A stretch of DNA of 64,000 nucleotides from Paraburkholderia sp. CNPSo 3272 (GCF_024206495.1 NZ_JAMBPQ010000001.1:434001-498000); one strand, 5' to 3'; positions 45,243 to 54,390 are shown, numbered from the stretch's first letter. The notes: generated by a model not told the origin, from the sequence alone. Numbers and translations: made by a program.

Positions 45243-45887
45243 ATGTCCGCCGCACGCCCCCAGCCGCCCTCCGCCGCCGCACCGGGTAAAGCCCGTCGCC
45301 GCATGCGTCCGTTGCCCAGCATCATCTTCATGAGCCGCTGGCTGCAGGTGCCGCTCTATCTGGGCCTGATCGTCGCGCAAGCCGTGTACTGCGTGCTGTT
45401 CCTCAAGGAGGTCTGGCACCTCGTGAGCCACGCCACCACGCTCGACGAAACCAGCATCATGCTGGCCGTGCTCGGCCTGATCGACGTGGTGATGATCTCG
45501 AACCTGCTCATCATGGTGATCGTGGGCGGCTACGAGACCTTCGTCTCGCGCCTGAATCTCGAAGGCCATCCCGACGAGCCCGAATGGCTCGACCACGTGA
45601 ACGCCGGCGTGCTCAAGGTGAAGCTCGCGATGGCGCTCATCAGCATTTCGTCGATCCACCTGCTCAAGACCTTCATCAATCCCGACGCCGCTTCGGCGCA
45701 TACGGTGATGTGGCAGGTGATCATCCACGTGGCGTTCCTCGCTTCCGCGCTCGTAATGGCGTGGATCGACCGCATCACCACGCATACGCACCCCGAACAC
45801 TATCAGGAGCTCGCCGCCCGCCATCCGGCGCCGGGCGGGCCCGCCGCTGCGCGTCGAGCGGTTCCCGAGCACGCCGGGTCGGACTGA
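45243..45887 (+). CDS. UPF0114 (YqhA-like, TIGR00645) membrane protein
   Basis: 214 residues from the ATG at 45243. Membrane segments are near 38-60, 75-97 and 160-180. The family motifs are [46 protein letters not shown] and the charged tail. A GTG and a TTG lie upstream, and no ribosome site is clear. Function unknown in general. It ends 51 bases before the fumarase gene and may be read with it. Confidence 0.92.
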   Translation: MSAARPQPPSAAAPGKARRRMRPLPSIIFMSRWLQVPLYLGLIVAQAVYCVLFLKEVWHLVSHATTLDETSIMLAVLGLIDVVMISNLLIMVIVGGYETFVSRLNLEGHPDEPEWLDHVNAGVLKVKLAMALISISSIHLLKTFINPDAASAHTVMWQVIIHVAFLASALVMAWIDRITTHTHPEHYQELAARHPAPGGPAAARRAVPEHAGSD

Positions 45888-45938
45888 ACCGCACACGGCA
45901 GACATTATTCAAAACACCCGTCCCCACAGAAGCTAGCC

Positions 45939-47462
45939 ATGACCGTCATCAAACAGGAAGACCTCATCCAGAGCATTGCGGATTCGCTGCAATACATCAG
46001 CTACTACCATCCGCAGGACTATATCGAGGCGCTCGGCCGCGCCTACGAACTCGAAGAGAGCCCGGCCGCGAAGGACGCGATCGCGCAGATCCTCACCAAC
46101 AGCCGCATGTGCGCCGAGGGCCGCCGCCCGATCTGCCAGGACACGGGCATCGTCACGATCTTCGTGAAGGTCGGCATGGACGTGCGTTGGGACGGCGCCA
46201 CGATGGGCGTGACCGACATGATCAACGAAGGCGTGCGCCGCGGTTACCTGAACCCGGACAATGTGCTGCGCGCCTCGATCGTGAGCCCGCCCGAAGGCGG
46301 CCGCAAGAACACGAAGGACAACACGCCGGCCGTGATCCACTACGAGATCGTGCCGGGCGACAAGGTCGACGTGCAGGTTGCGGCCAAGGGCGGCGGCTCG
46401 GAGAACAAGTCGAAGTTCGTGATGCTCAACCCGTCCGATTCGATCGTCGACTGGGTGCTCAAGACCGTGCCGACGATGGGCGCGGGCTGGTGCCCGCCGG
46501 GCATGCTCGGCATCGGCATCGGCGGCACCGCCGAAAAAGCGATGCTGATGGCGAAGGAATCGCTCATGGAGTCGATCGACATCCAGGACATCATCAAGCG
46601 CGGTCCGAAGGACTGGATCGAGGAGTTGCGCGTCGAACTGCACGAGAAGGTCAACGCGCTCGGCATCGGCGCGCAGGGTCTGGGCGGCCTCGCCACCGTG
46701 CTCGACGTGAAGATCATGGCCACGGCCACGCACGCGGCTTCGAAGCCCGTCGCGATGATCCCGAACTGCGCCGCCACGCGCCACGCGCACTTCGTGCTCG
46801 ACGGCTCGGGTCCGGCAAAGCTCGAAGCGCCGTCGCTCGACGCATGGCCGAAGGTCAACTGGGAACCGAACACGGAAACGAGCAAGCGCGTCGACCTCAA
46901 TACGCTCACGCCGGCAGAAGTCGCTTCGTGGAAGCCGGGCCAGACGCTGCTGCTCTCGGGCAAGATGCTCACGGGACGCGACGCCGCGCACAAGCGCATT
47001 GCCGACATGCTCGCCAAGGGCGAGAAGCTCCCGGTGGACTTCAAGAACCGCGTGATTTACTACGTCGGCCCGGTCGATCCGGTGCGCGACGAAGTGGTCG
47101 GCCCGGCAGGCCCCACCACGGCGACGCGCATGGACAAGTTCACGGAGCTGATGCTCTCGCAAACGGGCCTCATCTCGATGGTCGGCAAGGCCGAGCGCGG
47201 CCCGGTCGCCATCGAGGCGATCAAGAAGCACAAGGCGGCTTACCTGATGGCGGTGGGCGGCGCGGCTTACCTCGTGTCGAAGGCGATCCGCGGCTCGAAG
47301 GTCCTCGCGTTCGAAGACCTCGGCATGGAAGCCATCTACGAGTTCGACGTGCAGGACATGCCGGTGACGGTCGCCGTCGATTCGTCGGGCACCTCGGTTC
47401 ACAAGACCGGCCCCGCCGAATGGCAGGCGAAGATCGGCAAGATTCCGGTCGCCACGGTTTAA
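45939..47462 (+). CDS. fumA: Class I fumarate hydratase (4Fe-4S)
   Basis: 507 residues, dimeric class I type. The N-terminal domain includes CAEGRRPICQDTGIVTIFV with a cluster cysteine, and GWCPPGMLGIGIGG and MIPNCAATRHAHF bring the other two. The C-terminal domain has KRIADMLAKGEKLP and the final MPVTVAVDSSGTSVH. It hydrates fumarate to malate in the TCA cycle and depends on iron, which fits the iron-rich region downstream. It is followed by a strong terminator. Confidence 0.96.
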   Translation: MTVIKQEDLIQSIADSLQYISYYHPQDYIEALGRAYELEESPAAKDAIAQILTNSRMCAEGRRPICQDTGIVTIFVKVGMDVRWDGATMGVTDMINEGVRRGYLNPDNVLRASIVSPPEGGRKNTKDNTPAVIHYEIVPGDKVDVQVAAKGGGSENKSKFVMLNPSDSIVDWVLKTVPTMGAGWCPPGMLGIGIGGTAEKAMLMAKESLMESIDIQDIIKRGPKDWIEELRVELHEKVNALGIGAQGLGGLATVLDVKIMATATHAASKPVAMIPNCAATRHAHFVLDGSGPAKLEAPSLDAWPKVNWEPNTETSKRVDLNTLTPAEVASWKPGQTLLLSGKMLTGRDAAHKRIADMLAKGEKLPVDFKNRVIYYVGPVDPVRDEVVGPAGPTTATRMDKFTELMLSQTGLISMVGKAERGPVAIEAIKKHKAAYLMAVGGAAYLVSKAIRGSKVLAFEDLGMEAIYEFDVQDMPVTVAVDSSGTSVHKTGPAEWQAKIGKIPVATV

Positions 47463-47482
47463 TGCCTGCCTGATGCCTGTTT

Positions 47483-47514
47483 AAAAACCGGGGCCGCGCG
47501 CCCCGGTTTTTTTT
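47483..47514 (+). terminator. Rho-independent terminator behind fumarase
   Basis: AAAACCGGGG and CCCCGGTTTT form a ten-base stem with a seven-base loop, followed by eight T in all. It begins 21 bases after the stop. Confidence 0.93.
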
Positions 47515-47531
47515 GCGTCACGCGAGGCATA

Positions 47532-47548
47532 CTGAGATGAATTCTCAG
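47532..47548. promoter_or_regulatory. Inverted repeat upstream of bacterioferritin gene
   Basis: CTGAGA-TGAAT-TCTCAG is a perfect six-base repeat, followed after one C by another CTGAG. It lies 116 bases before the bfr ATG. It could be an operator, but I cannot assign it to a known regulator. Confidence 0.4.
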
Positions 47549-47663
47549 CACTGAGTAAATCGCCGATATTTACCGCAATTCGATGTGGAATCGGCCTTGG
47601 CTTTTGTGTATTGAGCGTTTATTGTTGGAAACCAGTCACCGCCCCACAAAGAAAGGAAAGACT

Positions 47664-48143
47664 ATGCAAGGCGACAAGAAGGTCATCGAATATCTGAACG
47701 CGCAGCTCAAGAACGAGCTCACGGCTATCAATCAGTATTTCCTGCATGCCCGCATGTACAAGCACTGGGGCCTCGAGAAACTCGGCAAGCATGAATATGA
47801 CGAATCGATCGGCGAAATGAAGCATGCCGATATGCTCATCGAGCGTATTTTCATGCTCGACGGTCTTCCGAACCTCCAGGACCTGCATAAACTGCTGATT
47901 GGCGAAGAAACCAAGGAAATTCTCGAGTGCGATTTGAAGCTCGAACAAATTTCCCAGTCCACCTGCAAGGAAGCCATTGTTTATTGTGAATCGGTACGCG
48001 ACTTCGTTTCGCGCGAGATTTTCGTGACGATTCTCGAAGACACCGAAGAGCACATCGACTGGCTCGAAACGCAGATCGACCTCATCGGCAAGATCGGCAT
48101 CCAGAATTACCAGCAGTCCGCCATGGGTTCGGTAGAATCCTGA
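47664..48143 (+). CDS. bfr: Bacterioferritin
   Basis: 159 residues from the ATG at 47664 behind AAAGGAAAG. It keeps the heme-ligand Met52 and the diiron ligands Glu18, Glu51, His54, Glu94 and His130. The position of the usual Glu127 ligand is Thr127 (ILEDTEEH), with Glu128 and Glu129 next to it. It forms a 24-mer that oxidises and stores iron. Its redox partner Bfd is encoded 1.3 kb downstream. Confidence 0.95.
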   Translation: MQGDKKVIEYLNAQLKNELTAINQYFLHARMYKHWGLEKLGKHEYDESIGEMKHADMLIERIFMLDGLPNLQDLHKLLIGEETKEILECDLKLEQISQSTCKEAIVYCESVRDFVSREIFVTILEDTEEHIDWLETQIDLIGKIGIQNYQQSAMGSVES

Positions 48144-48213
48144 TCGCGCGCCTCGCGCCCGCGCGCATCCGTCCGCCTTGGGGGTGCGCCCCAACCCATT
48201 TGCGCCCATTCCC

Positions 48214-49074
48214 GTGAACCTTCCGGCCTCTTTCAGTGCTGCGCCCATCGGCATCTTCGACTCCGGCCTCGGCGGCCTGTCGGTGCTGCGCGCCGTGCGC
48301 GCGCTGCTGCCCGCCGAGCGGCTCGTGTATGCCGCCGACTCGCGCTACGCCCCCTACGGGCAGCGCGACGACGACTTCATCGCCGACCGCACGCTCGCGA
48401 TCGGCGAATGGCTCGTCGCGCAGGGCGCGAAGGCGCTGGTGGTGGCCTGCAACACGGCTACGGCGCAGTCGATCGCGCTCGTGCGTGAGCGGCTCTCCAT
48501 CCCGCTCATCGGGGTGGAGCCCGGGATCAAACCGGCGGCGCTGGTTTCGAAATCGCGCGTGGCGGGCGTCCTCGCCACCCAGGTCACGCTGCGCAGCGCG
48601 CGCTTTCAGGCGCTCGTGGAGCGCCACGCAGCCGACCTGCGCGTGCTGTGCCAGCCGGGCCATGGCCTCGTGGAGGCCGTGGAGCGCTGTGACATCGGTT
48701 CGGCCGACTTGCTCGCGCTGCTGCGCGCATACGTCGAGCCCATGCTCGACGCGGGCGCAGACACGCTCGTGCTCGGCTGCACGCACTACCCGTTCCTCGA
48801 CACGGCGATCCGCTCGATCGTCGGCGAACGCATGACGCTCGTCGACACGAGCGTGGCCATCGCCCGGCAACTCGAACGCGTGCTGGACCAGCACGGCTTG
48901 CGCGCGAGCGGCGACGCCGCCGGCGCGGGTGGCGACAACATTCGCTTCTGCTCGACGAGCGACGGCGCGCACCTGCGCGACCTGGCGGCCGCGCTGCTGG
49001 GTCTCGACGCCCATGTCGAGCGCGTGGTCATCCCCTCGCGCCGCTCGCGGGCGCTGGAAGCGAACACCGCCTGA
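48214..49074 (+). CDS. murI: Glutamate racemase
   Basis: 286 residues from the GTG at 48214 (reads NLPASFSAAPIGIFDSGLGG); GTG at 48184 and TTG at 48178 are also in frame and none has a clear ribosome site. The two catalytic cysteines are at about 79 (ACNTATA) and 189 (GCTHYPFL). The GIFDSGLGGLSVL and ADSRYAPYG segments are typical. It makes D-glutamate for peptidoglycan. It stands 70 bases behind bfr. Confidence 0.95.
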   Translation: MNLPASFSAAPIGIFDSGLGGLSVLRAVRALLPAERLVYAADSRYAPYGQRDDDFIADRTLAIGEWLVAQGAKALVVACNTATAQSIALVRERLSIPLIGVEPGIKPAALVSKSRVAGVLATQVTLRSARFQALVERHAADLRVLCQPGHGLVEAVERCDIGSADLLALLRAYVEPMLDAGADTLVLGCTHYPFLDTAIRSIVGERMTLVDTSVAIARQLERVLDQHGLRASGDAAGAGGDNIRFCSTSDGAHLRDLAAALLGLDAHVERVVIPSRRSRALEANTA

Positions 49075-49377
49075 CGCTCCGGCGCGACACACCGCGCGCG
49101 ATGCGAGTTTCGCCCGGGCCTTCGCGTTTCAACCCCGTTTCCATGTATCGGACCGCGCCACGTAGCCCAGCCGGGCGTGCGTGAGAAGCCGCCTGGCGGC
49201 CTCCCGCGGCAAGTGCAATCCTACGTAAGTCATCCAGTGGGTAACCGCCAGCCGGGTCGCCAAATGCCTTGGCGCGTCCCACCCGGGCTAGCCTTCTCCT
49301 GACGCAAAGCAAAACCCCTGCTAGGGATCAGGTTATGTTACAAAAAATCCCGCCGGTCGCTTGCCAAACCCAGCAAA

Positions 49378-49396
49378 CATAATGATAATAATTCGC
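49378..49396 (+). promoter_or_regulatory. Fur box upstream of bfd
   Basis: CATAATGATAATAATTCGC matches 15 of 19 positions of the E. coli Fur consensus. It lies 26 bases before the bfd start, on top of the likely promoter, so bfd and the genes behind it should be repressed when iron is plentiful. The rest of the 348-base space 49075-49422 shows no recognisable gene. Confidence 0.75.
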
Positions 49397-49422
49397 ATTA
49401 ACTCTTTCTATTGCGGTCCATC

Positions 49423-49677
49423 ATGATTGTCTGCGTTTGCAAATCCGTCTCCGACCGGACGATCCGCGCCTCCATCCAGGAAGGCATGGATACTTTCGAC
49501 GAGCTGCAGTTCGAGCTCGGCGTCGCAACCTGCTGCGGCAAGTGCGAAGAATCCGTTCGTGACGTGATGGCGCAAAGCGGTGTCTGTGCGAGCCGCTGCG
49601 GGGTCACGCAACCGGCGCACCCCGCCGTGGCCCCCCACGCGGTCCCGCTCACGTTTTACGAGCGCAAGGCTGCCTGA
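49423..49677 (+). CDS. bfd: Bacterioferritin-associated ferredoxin
   Basis: 84 residues from the ATG at 49423. The BFD-type 2Fe-2S cluster is held by Cys4, Cys6, Cys38 and Cys41 (CVC, then CCGKC). The last 30 residues are a Pro/Ala-rich tail that standard Bfd (about 65 residues) lacks. It delivers electrons to bacterioferritin to release stored iron. A Fur box lies upstream and TonB genes follow, so it opens an iron-response operon. Confidence 0.95.
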   Translation: MIVCVCKSVSDRTIRASIQEGMDTFDELQFELGVATCCGKCEESVRDVMAQSGVCASRCGVTQPAHPAVAPHAVPLTFYERKAA

Positions 49678-49838
49678 AGCCATGGCGCGCATCCGGCCAC
49701 CGATGCGCGCCCGCCCCGTCCGCCCGTGTAGCCAAAGGCGCCTCGGGCGCCACGCGCCGCGGACATCAAATCGTCGCCGACAGCAAGCCCGTCTCCCGAC
49801 CAGCCAGCTACCGTTCGTGAACCTCAAAGGAGGTCGTG

Positions 49839-49901
49839 ATGGAATTGCTGCTCGGATTCGTAACGACGTTGTGCATCTCGCTGTTGATCTTTCGCAAATA
49901 A
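49839..49901 (+). CDS. 20-residue hydrophobic peptide between bfd and tonB
   Basis: ATG at 49839 is preceded by AAAGGAGG with seven bases between, the strongest ribosome site in this region. The reading MELLLGFVTTLCISLLIFRK ends at TAA. Residues 2-17 form one membrane helix and the end is RK, as in small membrane proteins with an inward-facing tail. It lies 161 bases behind bfd and 46 before tonB. I know no named protein like it. It could be a real small membrane protein, or a leader that couples translation into tonB, which itself has no ribosome site. Confidence 0.6.
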   Translation: MELLLGFVTTLCISLLIFRK

Positions 49902-49947
49902 AGCTGCCCGATACGACGCGTAGGTTCGCCTGCGCGCCGTCGTCCGC

Positions 49948-50697
49948 ATGGCAGCCACGCTAAACATGCAGGCTTTCCAAAACACCGCTGGCACGCCGCC
50001 GTCTCCCTCCGTTCGCTTCAATCGACGTGTCGTCACCGCGAGCGCGATCGTGGTCGCGCTGCATGCCGCGCTCGTCGCCATCGTGCTGATGAAGCGCGAA
50101 CCCGTGACGCCCGTGTCACTCCAGTCGCAGACGATGATGGCCGAACTGCTCAAGCCCGAGCCGGTCGCCGCCCCCGCTGCGATTCAGTCCACGCCCACGC
50201 CGCCGCAGCCCAAGCCGGTCCCGCACGTGACGCGAGAGAAGCCGAAGGTTCAGCCCAAGCCCAAGCCAACACCGCTGCCCGTGGCCGAAGCGCCCTCGCA
50301 GCATGCGATCGAGTCGGCCGCGCCCGCCGCGCCTGCGCCACCGGCTCCCACGCCGCCCGCGCCGGCACCGCAAGCCGCTGCGGCCACCGACGCGAAGCCG
50401 ACCATGGCGCTCTCCGCGCCCAAGAACGTCTCGCACCTCGACTGCCGCATCGTGCAGCCCGACTACCCCACGCTCTCGCGCCGGCGCGGCGAAACCGGCA
50501 CGGCGTTCGTGCACTTCGTCGTGGGCCTCACGGGCAAGATCGAGAACATCGAGCTGAAGAAGACGAGCGGCTCCGCCCGCCTCGACGACGCCGCGCTCGA
50601 CGCAATGCGCCAAAGCTCGTGCAAGCCGTACCTGGAAGACGGCGAAGCCGTCCGCGCGGCCTACACGCAGCCATTCGAGTTCAGCCTGAATAATTGA
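49948..50697 (+). CDS. tonB: Energy transducer TonB
   Basis: 249 residues from the ATG at 49948 (ATG at 49966 also possible). One membrane helix at about 30-50 (ASAIVVALHAALVAIVLM), a Pro/Lys-rich spacer at about 70-135 and a C-terminal TonB domain with DYPTLSRRRGETGTAFVHFVV and FEFSLNN. It transfers energy from the inner membrane to outer-membrane receptors for siderophores and heme. The operon order bfd-small peptide-tonB-exbB-exbD fits iron control. Confidence 0.94.
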   Translation: MAATLNMQAFQNTAGTPPSPSVRFNRRVVTASAIVVALHAALVAIVLMKREPVTPVSLQSQTMMAELLKPEPVAAPAAIQSTPTPPQPKPVPHVTREKPKVQPKPKPTPLPVAEAPSQHAIESAAPAAPAPPAPTPPAPAPQAAAATDAKPTMALSAPKNVSHLDCRIVQPDYPTLSRRRGETGTAFVHFVVGLTGKIENIELKKTSGSARLDDAALDAMRQSSCKPYLEDGEAVRAAYTQPFEFSLNN

Positions 50698-50744
50698 CGG
50701 GCTGAAGCCACACGCTTTCGTGAATTGAATAAAGAGGATCAGGA

Positions 50745-51491
50745 ATGCAGAACTACGGTATCGCCCACGTCTGGGCGCAAGGGGATTTCGTGACACGCGG
50801 CATTGCGCTAGCGCTGTTGTTCATGTCGGTGCTGTCGTGGTGCGTGATCGTCGTGAAGGGCTGGAATGTCGCGCGCCTCAAACGCCTCACGAAGAACGCC
50901 GAGCAGCAGTTCTGGCACTCCGACGATCTCGCCGACGGCGTGAAGAAGCTCGGCAGCGGCTCCCGCGAAGACAACCCGTTCCTCGCGCTGGCGCTGTCGG
51001 GCCAGGAAGCCGCCGATCACCATCACGAGACGCAGCCGCATCTGCACGACCGCATGGACGTGTCGGACTGGGTCACGCGCTGCCTGAAGGACACGATGGA
51101 CGAATCGGTCGCGAAGATGCAAAGCGGCCTCGCCATTCTCGCCTCGATCGGCAGCACGGCGCCGTTCGTCGGCCTGTTCGGCACAGTGTGGGGCATCTAT
51201 CACGCACTGCTTACGATCGGCGCTACGGGCCAGACGTCGATCGACGCCGTGGCCGGCCCCGTTGGCGAAGCGCTCATCATGACCGCCTTCGGCCTCTTTG
51301 TCGCGATTCCCGCCGTGCTCGGCTACAACGCCCTCACTCGTGCCAACAAGGCGATCGTCACGAAGCTCAACCGCTTCGCGCACGGCCTGCATGCCTTCTT
51401 CGTGACGGGCGCGCGCCTCACCTCGACCGCACGTGGCGGCGCGAAGGAAGGCAACACGAGCAACCTGCGTGTCGCTGCGCGCAGCCACTAA
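50745..51491 (+). CDS. exbB: ExbB proton channel subunit
   Basis: 248 residues with an AGGA site before the ATG. Three membrane segments occur near 18-38, 130-155 and 170-195; SGLAILASIGSTAPFVGLFGTVWGIYHA and the final GEALIMTAFGLFVAIPAVLGYNALTRANK are typical of ExbB/TolQ. A short His-rich insert (DHHHETQPHLH) lies in the cytoplasmic loop. With ExbD it turns the proton gradient into TonB motion. Confidence 0.95.
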   Translation: MQNYGIAHVWAQGDFVTRGIALALLFMSVLSWCVIVVKGWNVARLKRLTKNAEQQFWHSDDLADGVKKLGSGSREDNPFLALALSGQEAADHHHETQPHLHDRMDVSDWVTRCLKDTMDESVAKMQSGLAILASIGSTAPFVGLFGTVWGIYHALLTIGATGQTSIDAVAGPVGEALIMTAFGLFVAIPAVLGYNALTRANKAIVTKLNRFAHGLHAFFVTGARLTSTARGGAKEGNTSNLRVAARSH

Positions 51492-51509
51492 AGAGCGGAG
51501 GCAAGCATC

Positions 51510-51929
51510 ATGGCGATGAGCCCCTTTGCAAGCGACGACGACGATGGCCTGATGAACGAAATCAACATGACGCCGCTCGTCGACGTCATGTTGGTTCTCC
51601 TGATCGTTTTCATGGTGACGATTCCCGTGATCCGTCACGCCGTGAAGATCGACCTGCCGCATGCGAGCAGCCAGAAGGAAGACGCGAAGCCCGCGCAGAT
51701 CGACATCTCGATCGAAGCGGACGGCACCGTGCTGTGGGACGGCACCCAGGTCGACGACGCGGCGCTGAACCAGAAGATCGCAGCGGCGGCGCAAACAACG
51801 CCGCAACCGGAACTGCATCTGAACGCGGACCGCAAGGTGCAGTACGAACGCGTTGCCCAGGTGATGTCCGCCGCGCAAAGCGGCGGCCTCACGAAGCTCG
51901 GCTTCGTCACCGACCCTGCGCATCACTGA
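51510..51929 (+). CDS. exbD: ExbD, TonB system subunit
   Basis: 139 residues with a GGAG site. The single membrane helix has the key aspartate in NMTPLVDVMLVLLIVFMVT (Asp26). The periplasmic domain follows to the C-terminus. It is the partner of ExbB. A strong terminator stands 43 bases behind its stop, ending the operon. Confidence 0.95.
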   Translation: MAMSPFASDDDDGLMNEINMTPLVDVMLVLLIVFMVTIPVIRHAVKIDLPHASSQKEDAKPAQIDISIEADGTVLWDGTQVDDAALNQKIAAAAQTTPQPELHLNADRKVQYERVAQVMSAAQSGGLTKLGFVTDPAHH

Positions 51930-52346
51930 TCGCGTCACTACGCGCAGCGCACAAAATTGAGCGGTACAAAGTAAAAGGCCTTCATCGTCAGATGAAGGCC
52001 TTTTTTCGTGCGCACGCGGCGCATTCGGGCGGTGGCGACGACTCCCCGACAATCGATCGGTTCACGCCGGCACATGCGACTGCCGTGGGCAACACGGACT
52101 GCGCTTTCGGCCCTGAAGGCCCACTATGATAGCGGCCATCAATTCCCGCTCAAGACCGGTGCTTGGCGAGAAGGACTTCAATATATTCCTCTCGCTTCGC
52201 GCGTTCAAGAGTTAGGCCATTGAAAGTAGCGATGGCCGCTCACGCTTGAATGCCTAAAAACAAATGGCGCTGGACGTTGCGCACAAATGCACTGCGGGAA
52301 AAATCAAGTTTCATCCAAGCGCACGCGGGTGCACGTTCGCAAAGCT
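51930..52346. other. Intergenic region between exbD and the LysR gene, 417 bases
   Basis: Apart from the terminator at 51973-52006 I see no gene. The two genes converge. The LysR frame ends at 52347. Short frames in the region lack ribosome sites and family resemblance. Confidence 0.6.
51973..52006 (+). terminator. Rho-independent terminator of the tonB-exbB-exbD operon
   Basis: AAAAGGCCTTCATC and GATGAAGGCCTTTT pair over 14 bases around the four-base loop GTCA, and six T follow in total. It begins 43 bases after the exbD stop. Confidence 0.95.
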
Positions 52347-53387
52347 TCATGCCGTTTCAATCCTGCTTGCGCTCTTTGTGCGCGACAGCCCAACCTTGCC
52401 GCTGGCTGGATTCTCCCTTTCTGCCCGGGTTCCCTGCGCTGCGATGTCGCTTCTGAGCGGACATTCCTGCTGCAAGCCCTTATCGGCATCGAGCACTTCG
52501 ACGAGATAATCGACGAAGGCGCGCACGGCCGGAACCATGCCCTGGCGCGAGAGAAATACCGCATAGAGCTGCGGCACCGGCAGCGTCCAGCCCGGCATCA
52601 CCGGTGAAAGCTTGCCCGAGCGCAGCGCGGCGCCGTACATCATCTCCGGCATGGCAGCGATGCCGAGGCCCTCCAGCGCCGCTTCACGGATCGTCGTGAG
52701 GTCCGCGGTGATAAGGCGCGGCTCGTGTTCGTGCGAGTGGCGCGTGCCGTCGGGTGCGATGAGCTGGAACACGTGGCGGCCGTCGCCCGTGGGCGTATCG
52801 AGCGTTTCGAAGCGCGCGAGGTCTTCGGGCGTGAGCGGCGGCGCGTTCTGCGCGAGCAGGCTCGGCGCGCCCACCAGCATCTGCTCGGTGCGCCACAACG
52901 GACGCACGACGATATTGGCGTTCTGCGGCGGCTCAGAGCGCACGCGCAGCGCGATATCCACGGAATCTTCGAACAGGTCGATCACACGGTTAGTCACGCG
53001 CATCACCACCCGCACCTCGGGGTAGCGATGCATGAATTCCGGAATGATCTGCGAAAAGATGGTCTGCGAAAGCGTGACCGGCACGCTCACGCGCACCGTG
53101 CCGCGCGGCGACGAGCGCAGCGACTGAACGACGTTCACCGCAGCCTGCGCCTCGGCGAGCATCGAGCGGCAATGCTGGTAGAAAAGTTCGCCCGCTTCGG
53201 TCAGCGCGAGCTTGCGCGTGGAGCGCTGCAGCAGGCGTACGCCGAGCGAGGCTTCGAGTTCGCTCACCCGCCGCGACAGACGCGACTTCGAGATGCCAAG
53301 CACGCGTTCTGCAGCGGAAAAGCCGCCATGCTCGATCACCTGCGAAAAGTACATCAGGTCGTTGAGGTTATGCGAATCGATTTTCAT
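52347..53387 (-). CDS. LysR-type regulator with C-terminal extension
   Basis: 346 residues from the ATG at 53385-53387, against about 300 for the family. The helix-turn-helix is at about 1-60 (HNLNDLMYFSQVIEHGGFSA, RLSRRVSELEASLGVRLL). The effector domain ends near 300, and the last 45 residues (ADKGLQQECPLRSD onwards) have no family match. It is divergent from the pirin gene, across 121 bases, and so probably controls it. This arrangement (CrgA-like LysR next to pirin) is common in the Burkholderia group. Confidence 0.92.
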   Translation of the reverse strand: MKIDSHNLNDLMYFSQVIEHGGFSAAERVLGISKSRLSRRVSELEASLGVRLLQRSTRKLALTEAGELFYQHCRSMLAEAQAAVNVVQSLRSSPRGTVRVSVPVTLSQTIFSQIIPEFMHRYPEVRVVMRVTNRVIDLFEDSVDIALRVRSEPPQNANIVVRPLWRTEQMLVGAPSLLAQNAPPLTPEDLARFETLDTPTGDGRHVFQLIAPDGTRHSHEHEPRLITADLTTIREAALEGLGIAAMPEMMYGAALRSGKLSPVMPGWTLPVPQLYAVFLSRQGMVPAVRAFVDYLVEVLDADKGLQQECPLRSDIAAQGTRAERENPASGKVGLSRTKSASRIETA

Positions 53388-53452
53388 GTCGTCGTTCCAG
53401 CGATGGGACAATCCATTGCGATGAGGCCGTAAAACAGGCCAAATTGGCTACC

Positions 53453-53458
53453 TATAAT
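53453..53458 (+). promoter_or_regulatory. Possible -10 element before the pirin gene
   Basis: TATAAT lies 50 bases before the pirin ATG. No clear -35 is visible 17 bases upstream. A LysR activator would fit this kind of promoter. Confidence 0.35.
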
Positions 53459-53508
53459 AGCGGTTTGTTTCGCATATAACGCAATTCCCACAATTCGAGG
53501 TGAGATCC

Positions 53509-54390
53509 ATGACCACGACCCGTACGATCGAACGCGTGTATCCCGCGGTTCGCACCACCGAGGGTGGCGGATTCATCGTCCATCGGCCGTTTCCGACCCG
53601 CCAGCTGATGGACTTCGATCCGTTCCTGCTGCTCGACGAGATGGGCCCCGTCGACTACGCGCCCGGCGAGGCGAAGGGCGCGCCCGACCACCCGCACCGC
53701 GGCTTCGAAACCGTCACGTATATGGTGGAAGGCCGCTTCGGCCACAAGGACTCGGCGGGCCATTCGGGCACGCTGCGCCCCGGCGACGTGCAATGGATGA
53801 CGGCCGGCGCGGGCGTGATCCACAGCGAGATGCCCGACCCCGAATTCACGCGCACGGGCGGCCGCATGCATGGCCTGCAGTTGTGGGTGAATCTGCCCGC
53901 GCGCGACAAGATGATGGCGCCGCGCTACCAGGAACTGCCCACGGCGCAGATTCCGGTGGGCCGCTCCAAGGACGGCAAAGTCTCGGTGAAGGTGATCGCC
54001 GGCGAAGCGCTGGGCGTGAAGGCCGCGATCGAAACGCGCACGCCCATCCTCTACCAGCACTTCACCCTCGCGCCCGGCGCGCGCGTGGAGCAACCGGTGC
54101 CGAGCGACTATCGCGTGTTTGCGTACGGTCTCTCGGGCACGGGTCTGTACGGGCCCGACGCGCAAGCGATCGATGCCCAGCAGATGGTGACCTTCGCGAG
54201 CGACGGCGACACCGTCACGCTCGCTACCCCGGCCGACGCGAGCGCGCCGCTCAGCGTCCTGCTAATAGGCGGCGTGCCGCTGAACGAGCCGGTCGTGCGC
54301 TACGGCCCGTTCGTGATGAATACGGAGCAGGAGATCCGCCAGGCCGTGCTGGACTATCAGGCCGGGCGCATGGGGCGCATCGCTCACTGA
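53509..54390 (+). CDS. Pirin family protein
   Basis: 293 residues from the ATG at 53509, behind GAGGTGAG. The bicupin fold is clear: GGGFIVHRPFPTRQL, PDHPHRGFETVTYMVEGRFGHKDS (metal-binding histidines), MHGLQLWVNLPARDKM and a second cupin to about 260. Metal site His in PHRGFET is present. Pirins are quercetin dioxygenases or transcription cofactors, and the role here is not known. It is divergent from the LysR gene. Confidence 0.94.
   Translation: MTTTRTIERVYPAVRTTEGGGFIVHRPFPTRQLMDFDPFLLLDEMGPVDYAPGEAKGAPDHPHRGFETVTYMVEGRFGHKDSAGHSGTLRPGDVQWMTAGAGVIHSEMPDPEFTRTGGRMHGLQLWVNLPARDKMMAPRYQELPTAQIPVGRSKDGKVSVKVIAGEALGVKAAIETRTPILYQHFTLAPGARVEQPVPSDYRVFAYGLSGTGLYGPDAQAIDAQQMVTFASDGDTVTLATPADASAPLSVLLIGGVPLNEPVVRYGPFVMNTEQEIRQAVLDYQAGRMGRIAH

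Noticed and set aside
49159..49311. A minus-strand frame reading like MTYVGLHLPREAARRLLTHA upstream of bfd
   Set aside because: It looks protein-like but has no ribosome site, is short, and is opposite to its neighbours. It may be a decayed gene; I could not place it in a family.
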